Source of the DNA: Trebonia sp035294225
GTDB taxonomy: Bacteria > Actinomycetota > Actinomycetes > Streptosporangiales > Streptosporangiaceae
Length of the DNA stretch: 19,286 nt
Direction of reading: 5' to 3'
Assembly (NCBI GenBank): GCA_035294225.1
Contig: DATGLH010000048.1
Location: 1-19,286, forward strand
The notes below the pieces were generated by a model. It was not told the origin of the DNA, did not search any database, and worked only from the letters and a program-made list of their open reading frames with translations. The position numbers and the translations under genes were made by a program. Shown piece after piece: positions 13,830 to 19,286 of this stretch. Within the stretch, counting starts at the first letter, position 1; every line of letters begins with the position of its first letter.

Positions 13830-16121
13830 GTGAGCATACTAGGCACCCGGGTCCTGCGGACCGAAGATCCCGGCTTCCTCACGACGGGAGCCGTCTACAC
13901 CGAAGACGTCCAGGACGAGCGGCTGGCTGGTGCCTGCCACGTGCACTTCGTGCGCTCGACGGTCGCGCACGCGAAGATCGGCGGCATTGACATCAGCGCC
14001 GCGAAAGACGCCGCGGGGGTCGTCGCCGTCTTCACCGGCAAGGACCTCGCCGAGGCAGGGGTGGGGCCCGTCCGCCCGATGATGCCGAACATGAACCAGC
14101 AGATGCTTCAGCCGCTGCTGGCCACCGACGTGGTCCGGTTCGTCGGCGAGCCGGTCGCGGTGGTCGTCACCGAGGAGCCGTACCAGGGCGAGGACGCCAT
14201 CGAGCTCGTCGACGTCGACTACGACCCGCTGCCCGCGGTGGTCGACCCGGTCGCGGCGCGGGACGGCGGCACGCTGCTGTTCCCGGAGGCCGGGACGAAC
14301 ATCGTGGTCAAGTTCGGCGACGAGGCGGGCCTGCGGGAAGACCTGTTCGACGGCTGCGAGGTGGTGGCGAGCGCGACCATCGTCAACCAGCGCGTCGCGC
14401 CGGCGCCGATGGAGACGCGGGCCGCCGCCGCGGTGTGGGGCGAGGACGGCCGGCTCACCGCGTGGATCCCCAACCAGGGCGCCCAGGGCACGAAGATGGC
14501 GATCGCGGGGATGCTCGGGCTGAAGCCGGACCAGGTGCGGATCATCACCCCGGATGTGGGCGGGGCGTTCGGCGCCAAGTTCGGCGCCGATCCCGAGCAC
14601 GCGGTCACCTGCTGGGTCGCCCGGCAGCTCGGGCGCCCGGCCCGCTGGTCGGAGACCCGCAACGAGAACCTGCTGGCGATGACGCACGGCCGGGCGCAGC
14701 GGCAGAAGGTCACGATCGGCGGCACCAGGGACGGCACCGTGCTCGCCTACCGGCTGGAGATCCTGCAGGACTGCGGCGCCTACCCGAAGATCGGGGCGTT
14801 CCTGCCGTCGCTGACGATCCTGATGGCACCCGGCCCCTACGCGATCGGCCGCGCCGAGGCGGTCGCGACGTCGGTGGTGACCAACACCACGCCGGTCGGC
14901 GCATACCGGGGGGCGGGACGGCCCGAGGCGACGGCCGCGATCGAGCGGGCCATCGACCTGTTCGCCGCCGAGGCCGGGGTGGACCCGGCCGAGGTCCGCC
15001 GCAAGAACCTGCTGCCCGCCTTCACCGAGCCGCACAAGACCGCGTTCGGCGCGGTGTACGACTCCGGCGACTACGTGACCGCGCTGGAGAAGGCGCTGGC
15101 CGCCGCCGGCTACGAGGGCCTGCGCGCCGAGCAGGCGCGGCGCCGCGCGGCCGGCGAGGTGCTCCAGCTCGGCATCGGCCTGTCCAGCTATGTGGAGATC
15201 ACCGGCCCCGGCGGCGAGGCCGGCGGCCCGAACGAGAACGGCACCGTCGAGGTCCACCCGGACGGCACCGCCACCATCCTCACCGGCACCTCCCCGCACG
15301 GCCAGGGGCACGCCACCGTGTGGGCGATGCTGGCGAGCGAGGAACTCGGCATCCCGATCGAGAAGATCACCGTCAAATGGGGCGACACCGACCTGGTGCC
15401 CAGGGGCGGCGGCACCGGCGGCTCACGCAGCCTGCAACTGGGCGGCGCGGCGGTCCGCCAGGCGTCCCGCGAGCTGCTCGACGTGGCGCGCGAGCGCGCC
15501 GCGGCGGCGCTGGAGGCGAGCGCCGCCGACCTGGTGTTCGACACCGGCGCCAGCGCGTTCACCGTGAAGGGCGACCCGGACATCTCGGTGCCGCTGGCCA
15601 GGCTCGCCGAGTCCGAGCGGCTGTTCGTGCACAGCGTGTTCACCGCGCCCGGTCCCACGTTCCCGTTCGGCGCCCACGTGGCCGTGGTGGAGGTGGACAC
15701 CGAGACCGGCAAGGTGTTCCTGCGCCGGATGGTGACGGTCGACGACGCGGGCACCGTGATCAACCCGCTGCTGGCCGAGGGCCAGCGGCACGGCGGCATC
15801 GCCCAGGGCGCCGCCCAGGCGTTCCTGGAAGAGGTCGTCTACGACGCCGACGGCAACCCGCTGACCGCCACGCTGGCGGACTACCCCTTCCTGTCGGCCA
15901 CCGAGGTGCCCAGCTTCGAGCTGGCGGAGATGGAAACGCCGACCAGCTACAACCCCCTGGGCGCCAAGGGGATCGGCGAGGCGGGCACGATCGGCGCCAC
16001 CCCGGCCGTGCAGAACGCCGTGATCGACGCGGTGTCCCATCTCGGCGTCCGGCACATCGACATGCCCACCTCGCCGCAGCGGGTATGGCGCGCCATCCAG
16101 GCGGCACAGAAGGAGGCGTAA
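13830..16121 (+). CDS. Molybdopterin-binding large subunit, CoxL form II-like (xanthine oxidase family)
   Basis: 763 aa, the catalytic Mo-cofactor subunit of an LMS-type molybdenum hydroxylase in the cytoplasm. An N-terminal GEP-type domain (VVRFVGEPVAVVVTEE at 101-116) is followed by Mo-binding motifs (GGAFGAKFG at 244-252) and the active-site loop AYRGAGR at 358-364. Near the C-terminus GIGEAGTIG carries the catalytic Glu (E717). True CO dehydrogenases (form I) have AYxCSFR. AYRGAGR marks form II, for which CO oxidation is unproven and other substrates (aldehydes, N-heterocycles) are possible. The GTG start has GAGGAG 10 nt upstream; an ATG at 13822 is followed by a stop after three codons and cannot be the start. 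The stop is directly adjacent to the next gene's GTG. Confidence 0.9.
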   Translation: MSILGTRVLRTEDPGFLTTGAVYTEDVQDERLAGACHVHFVRSTVAHAKIGGIDISAAKDAAGVVAVFTGKDLAEAGVGPVRPMMPNMNQQMLQPLLATDVVRFVGEPVAVVVTEEPYQGEDAIELVDVDYDPLPAVVDPVAARDGGTLLFPEAGTNIVVKFGDEAGLREDLFDGCEVVASATIVNQRVAPAPMETRAAAAVWGEDGRLTAWIPNQGAQGTKMAIAGMLGLKPDQVRIITPDVGGAFGAKFGADPEHAVTCWVARQLGRPARWSETRNENLLAMTHGRAQRQKVTIGGTRDGTVLAYRLEILQDCGAYPKIGAFLPSLTILMAPGPYAIGRAEAVATSVVTNTTPVGAYRGAGRPEATAAIERAIDLFAAEAGVDPAEVRRKNLLPAFTEPHKTAFGAVYDSGDYVTALEKALAAAGYEGLRAEQARRRAAGEVLQLGIGLSSYVEITGPGGEAGGPNENGTVEVHPDGTATILTGTSPHGQGHATVWAMLASEELGIPIEKITVKWGDTDLVPRGGGTGGSRSLQLGGAAVRQASRELLDVARERAAAALEASAADLVFDTGASAFTVKGDPDISVPLARLAESERLFVHSVFTAPGPTFPFGAHVAVVEVDTETGKVFLRRMVTVDDAGTVINPLLAEGQRHGGIAQGAAQAFLEEVVYDADGNPLTATLADYPFLSATEVPSFELAEMETPTSYNPLGAKGIGEAGTIGATPAVQNAVIDAVSHLGVRHIDMPTSPQRVWRAIQAAQKEA

Positions 16122-16609
<488 letters not shown>

Positions 16610-16613
<4 letters not shown>

Positions 16614-17422
16614 TCCCAGCCGCGTTCGACTACGAGGTCGCCGGCTCGGCGGCGCACGCGCTGTCGCTGCTCGCCGCCCACGGCGAGGACGCCAAGCTGC
16701 TGGCCGGCGGCCACTCGCTGCTGCCGATGATGAAGGTCCGGCTGGCCCAGCCCGCCGTGCTGATCGACATCGCGCGGGTCCCCGAGCTGTCCGGCATCCG
16801 GGCCGACGGCGAGGAGCTGGTCATCGGGGCGACCACGCGGCACGCGGACATCGCGGGCTCGGACCTGGTCCGGGCCGAGGCGCCGATCCTGGCGTACGCC
16901 GCCGCCCAGGTCGGCGACCCGCAGATCCGTCACCGCGGCACGATCGGCGGGTCGCTCGCGCACGCCGATCCCTCGGCCGACCTGCCGATGACGCTGCTCG
17001 CGCTCGGCGGCACGATCGAGATCACCGGGCCGTCGGGCGTGCGGACGGTGCCCGCCGACGAGTTCTTCACCGGGCCGTTCGAGACCGTGCTCGGGCCCGA
17101 TGAGCTGCTGTCGGCAGTCCGGGTGCCGCGCGGCGGCTCGGTGCCCTGGGGGTACCAGAAGTTCGTCCGCCGGGCCAACGACTGGGCCATCGTCGGCGTC
17201 GCCGCCTACGACGGCCGGGTCGCGCTGGCCAGCATGGGCGGCACCCCGCTGCGCGCGCTGGCCACCGAGGAGGCGCTCCGCAACGGCGCGTCCCCCGCCG
17301 AGGCGGCCGCGCTCGCCGCCGAGGGCACCTCGCCCGGGTACGACTTCCACGCCGACGCGGACTACCGCAGGCACCTGGCCCGGGTCCTCACCCGCCGTGC
17401 CCTGGAGGGCAGGACCGGCTGA
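16610..17422 (+). CDS. FAD-binding medium subunit of molybdenum hydroxylase (CoxM-like)
   Basis: 270 aa with the two FAD-binding signatures of the family: AGGHSLLP at 32-39 and TIGGSLAHADPSADLP starting at 111. A C-terminal CO-dehydrogenase flavoprotein-like part follows (FVRRANDWAIVGVAA). It takes electrons from the Fe-S subunit and passes them to an acceptor such as quinone or oxygen. The ATG overlaps the small-subunit stop by 4 bp (ATGA). No cofactor-insertion genes (CoxD-type ATPase, XdhC/CoxF, CoxG) follow, because the next gene is on the opposite strand. Maturation factors, if needed, must be encoded elsewhere. Confidence 0.93.
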
Positions 17423-17439
17423 GGATCGGCGGCCCGCGC

Positions 17440-17643
17440 TCACCCGAGCATGAGGCGAAGGTCCTGGAACAGGACCGACTCGCCGTGGAAAACGCGGACG
17501 AGCAGGATGGCGAACAGGATAACGACCAGGGCGAGCGCGACCTTGAGCAGCACCCGCCAGAAGAGCGCCGCGGCGATCGCGGCGAGAATGACCAGGATCT
17601 GAGTGGGGTCTTGGCCGTGTGCGGCCGCGGTAAGTGCGAGCAT
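17440..17643 (-). CDS. Small hydrophobic membrane protein (67 aa)
   Basis: No family recognised. The ATG at 17643 has GAGGA about 6 nt upstream on the minus strand. After a short N-terminus (AAAHGQDPTQ) the sequence is hydrophobic from about residue 16 to 52 (ILVILAAIAAALFW, R30, VLLKVALALVVILFAILLV), probably one or two membrane helices with charged residues R30 and K34 in between. A short C-terminal tail (FHGESVLFQDLRLMLG) follows. It is convergent with the medium-subunit gene, 17 bp between stops. A longer upstream reading frame to 17856 exists but its added residues look non-coding. The function is unknown. Confidence 0.6.
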   Translation of the reverse strand: MLALTAAAHGQDPTQILVILAAIAAALFWRVLLKVALALVVILFAILLVRVFHGESVLFQDLRLMLG

Positions 17644-17802
17644 GCCCGTTCCTCGTTGTTCGAAGAAGCGACGCGTCAGCCGGGGTGACCGGCGGTAAGG
17701 AAGCGGACTCGCGGCGTGCGGTGCCGGGCAACCCTGTACGCCCCTGAACGGCCCGTTGAGCTGGTACTTTCGGACCGAGCACAGGGTTGCTAGCATCGTT
17801 GA

Positions 17803-17874
17803 CGTCACGGCCGCTGCTACCAGGACGTGACTGCGATGGCTGGGCCGATGCCTCACGTCGGCCCAGCTTCATTT
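17803..17874 (+). ncRNA. Candidate short RNA or orphan leader ending in an intrinsic terminator
   Basis: TAGCAT at 17791-17796 fits a TANNNT -10 element and predicts a start near 17803. GTCACG (17804-17809) pairs with CGTGAC (17826-17831), and a terminator follows at 17839-17874. No open reading frame of note lies in between. The result would be an RNA of about 70 nt with two stems. I do not recognise it as a known riboswitch or sRNA family. Promoter support is weak (no clear -35). Confidence 0.3.
17839..17874 (+). terminator. Intrinsic terminator, 10-bp stem with T-rich tail
   Basis: GCTGGGCCGA (17839-17848) pairs perfectly with TCGGCCCAGC (17858-17867) across a 9-nt loop, and TTCATTT follows directly. 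The T-rich side gives it a plus-strand orientation. No plus-strand gene ends nearby: the last one, the medium subunit, ended 417 bp earlier with an opposing gene in between. Confidence 0.65.
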
Positions 17875-18020
17875 CTGCCCGTCTGGGCTCGCGCCTTGGG
17901 ACGCCCCTCGGGGCAGGGCGGGGCTCGCGGCAGCGCGGCGACCGCGCCAGCGCCGCCGCCTCCCGTCCGTTCGGTGCTGTACATCTGGGTCAGTACCCTC
18001 TATGCTGATGACTTAGATTC

Positions 18021-18026
18021 TATAGT
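18021..18026 (+). promoter_or_regulatory. Candidate -10 element (TATAGT) for the HTH-domain gene
   Basis: TATAGT differs from TATAAT by one base and sits in the A/T-rich segment. It is just upstream of the palindromes at 18040-18071, which would then fall at and beyond the start of transcription, a typical place for repressor operators. No matching -35 was found. Confidence 0.3.
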
Positions 18027-18039
18027 TCTCTACTGTCCT

Positions 18040-18071
18040 TTACTGAATCTCAGTAATCTCTAGGAGATTAC
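18040..18071. promoter_or_regulatory. Two overlapping operator-like palindromes
   Basis: TTACTGA-atc-TCAGTAA (18040-18056) and GTAATCTC-tag-GAGATTAC (18053-18071) are both perfect, both have 3-bp spacers, and share bases 18053-18056 (GTAA). As DNA they look like adjacent operator sites; as RNA they would be mutually exclusive hairpins. The nearest regulator gene is the HTH-domain protein 164 bp downstream, so autoregulation is plausible. Confidence 0.6.
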
Positions 18072-18234
18072 GGTGAATATCAGTAGCGCTATCTATCGTA
18101 ATTTCCTGAAATATGGCCCGTCAACCGCTAGGCTGCTGCCTTATCGCAGCCCCAGGTCCCGCCCGAGGACGCGACAGGCCCTGCCTGCACCCGTGCCGCT
18201 TCCTGCGCACGATGCCCCCCGGAGGTGACCGGTC

Positions 18235-19286
18235 ATGCAGTCCGTTCCGCCCGCGCAGCTTGAACTGGCCCTCCGGCTCAGGGCGCTGCGCCTAGAGCGG
18301 TGGCCGGACAGCAAGCTGACCCAGAGCGCGCTCGCGAGCGTTCTCGGCGGGGATGAGCCGCTGTCGCCCGCGACCGTCGCCTCGTGGGAGAACAGGAACG
18401 CCCCGAAGCTGCCGCCACGCGAGCGGATACTCGCCTACGCCCAGTTCTTCGCCACCCGCAGGTCCCTCGTCCCGGCTCCCCAGCTCGTACCGGTCGACAG
18501 CTTCTCCCCGGAGGAGCAGGCCGCCTATGAGGAACTTCGCGATGAGCTGCTGATGCTGCACGCGGGCGCCAGCGGAGGCTCGAAGCCCGACCTGATCGTC
18601 GCGAGAAGGTCCTGGCATTTCACCGACGACGGCCCGCTGACGATAGTGTGCGCTCAGCTTCCCGAGGCAGAGGCCGGCCCGCTGGCGAACCCGGACGACC
18701 CCAATTACACCGAGCTGATGTCCTTCGGCGACCTGGACGCCATGGTGGAACTGTTCGGCCACGCGCGCATGGAAAACCCGGCCATGGACGTATTCTTCAA
18801 ATCCGCCCCGAACGTGATCGCCGATGACCTCTCCGGCCATGTGGTAATAATAGGCGGTATCGGCTGGAACGAAGTCACCAGGCGGATTCTGGACCTGACC
18901 CGGCTGCCCGTCACGCAAAAAGAGATCGCCACCATGGAGACCGGGGAGATCTTCGTAGCGAACATAGGCGGCGAAGACCGGGAGTTCCTGCCCGTCTTCT
19001 CGGCGGGCGCCCCCGCTAAGCTCATCGAAGACGTCGGCCTGCTCGTCCGGATGCCTAATCCCCTCAACTCTAGTCGTACGCTCACGATGTGCAATGGAAT
19101 TCACAGCCGTGGCGTGCTCGGGGCTGTGCGCAGCCTCACCGATAAGCGGCTGCGCGAGTCCAATGAACGGTACATAGCACGAAATTTCAAAAATAACCAA
19201 CAGTTCGGTATCCTCATGAGGATACAAGTCATAGAGGGGAAAGCGATGACGCCCGACTTCAGCATCGCGGGGACTGTCCTTTATCA
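18235..19286 (+). CDS. HTH-domain protein with large uncharacterised C-terminal domain (3' truncated)
   Basis: An open frame of 350 codons with no stop before the window edge. The ATG at 18235 has a strong GGAGGTG at 18221-18227. Residues about 8-75 look like an XRE/Cro-type helix-turn-helix (LTQSALASVLGG, then LSPATVASWENRNAP). A linker with an acidic helix (SPEEQAAYEELRDELL) leads to a domain from about 118: TIVCAQLP (136-143), DPNYTELMSFGDLDAM (155-170), GHVVIIGGIGWNEVTR (201-216), EDVGLLVRMPNPLNSSRTL (265-283) and TMCNGIHSRGVLGAVRSLTD (284-303). The GG-x-x-x-N and NPLN...G-x-H-S-x-G pattern suggests a Rossmann-like ligand-binding domain, but I cannot name the family. Similar HTH fusions occur in actinobacteria. 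Codons toward the 3' end are less GC-biased (AAT TTC AAA AAT AAC CAA), hinting at transfer. Role unknown: regulator or sensor. Confidence 0.75.
   Translation, partial: MQSVPPAQLELALRLRALRLERWPDSKLTQSALASVLGGDEPLSPATVASWENRNAPKLPPRERILAYAQFFATRRSLVPAPQLVPVDSFSPEEQAAYEELRDELLMLHAGASGGSKPDLIVARRSWHFTDDGPLTIVCAQLPEAEAGPLANPDDPNYTELMSFGDLDAMVELFGHARMENPAMDVFFKSAPNVIADDLSGHVVIIGGIGWNEVTRRILDLTRLPVTQKEIATMETGEIFVANIGGEDREFLPVFSAGAPAKLIEDVGLLVRMPNPLNSSRTLTMCNGIHSRGVLGAVRSLTDKRLRESNERYIARNFKNNQQFGILMRIQVIEGKAMTPDFSIAGTVLY

Larger units (their letters stand above)
17644..18234. other. 591-bp gene-free regulatory stretch
   Basis: It lies between the divergent starts of the small membrane protein (minus) and the HTH-domain gene (plus). 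I see no convincing coding region. The left part is GC-rich and holds a small-RNA-like segment ending in an intrinsic terminator. The middle (about 17880-17970) is GC-rich with several minor stems. The part from about 17995 to 18115 is strikingly A/T-rich for this genome and holds palindromes. The last 120 bp are GC-rich leader with a GGCTGC (18131-18136) / GCAGCC (18146-18151) hairpin. Confidence 0.7.

Noticed and set aside
17787..18063. Short plus-strand open frames in the 17.8-18.1 kb gap
   Set aside because: They run through the terminator hairpin and the A/T-rich operators, have no ribosome-binding site, and show no protein-like pattern.
18292..19227. 311-aa minus-strand open frame opposite the HTH gene
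   Set aside because: The plus strand has a strong ribosome-binding site, an HTH motif and a continuous frame. The minus frame has none of these and is best read as a shadow.

Overview
The window is a very GC-rich stretch (strong G/C bias at third codon positions, frequent GTG starts, 4-bp ATGA/GTGA gene overlaps). It most likely comes from the chromosome of a filamentous or soil actinomycete. Domain content points to Streptosporangiales, Catenulisporales or a similar group, but no rRNA or marker gene allows a firmer assignment. I saw no tRNA, rRNA, CRISPR array, transposase or integrase.

Positions 1-8225 form a low-energy, stress-type metabolic block. It starts with the 3' part of a CBS-CBS-BON protein. 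A 69-aa membrane protein follows, translationally coupled to a GNAT / ADP-forming acyl-CoA synthetase fusion. Then come phosphoketolase and an acetate kinase-family protein, and on the opposite strand a coupled pair of a universal stress protein and a SixA-type phosphatase. Together these can make acetyl phosphate from sugar phosphates, turn it into acetate plus ATP, activate acetate to acetyl-CoA, and use acetyl-CoA for protein acetylation. The same gene mix occurs in hypoxia/dormancy (DevR/DosR-type) regulons of actinobacteria. One imperfect DosR-like half-site pair lies upstream of phosphoketolase.

Positions 8289-11760 hold a SWIM zinc-finger SNF2 ATPase, divergent from the stress pair and closed by a perfect 30-bp palindromic terminator. 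Positions 11761-12173 hold the decayed remnant of a Clp-N-domain regulator, ending in a 25-bp perfect inverted repeat with a 3-nt loop. This repeat abuts an archaeal-type ATPase with a PD-(D/E)XK-like C-terminus (12174-13640), a probable horizontally acquired gene.

Positions 13830-17422 encode a molybdenum hydroxylase of the CoxL form II type (AYRGAGR motif), with genes in the order large-small-medium and tightly coupled. A small membrane protein follows on the minus strand.

Positions 17644-18234 carry no convincing gene but are rich in signals. They include an isolated plus-strand intrinsic terminator that suggests a short RNA, and an AT-rich segment with two overlapping palindromes upstream of an HTH-domain protein of unknown function. 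That protein runs off the right end of the window and is the best lead for an uncharacterised system here. Three genes (8225 minus, 8289 plus, 12174 plus) have a TANNNT box exactly 6 nt before the start codon, which predicts leaderless transcripts.
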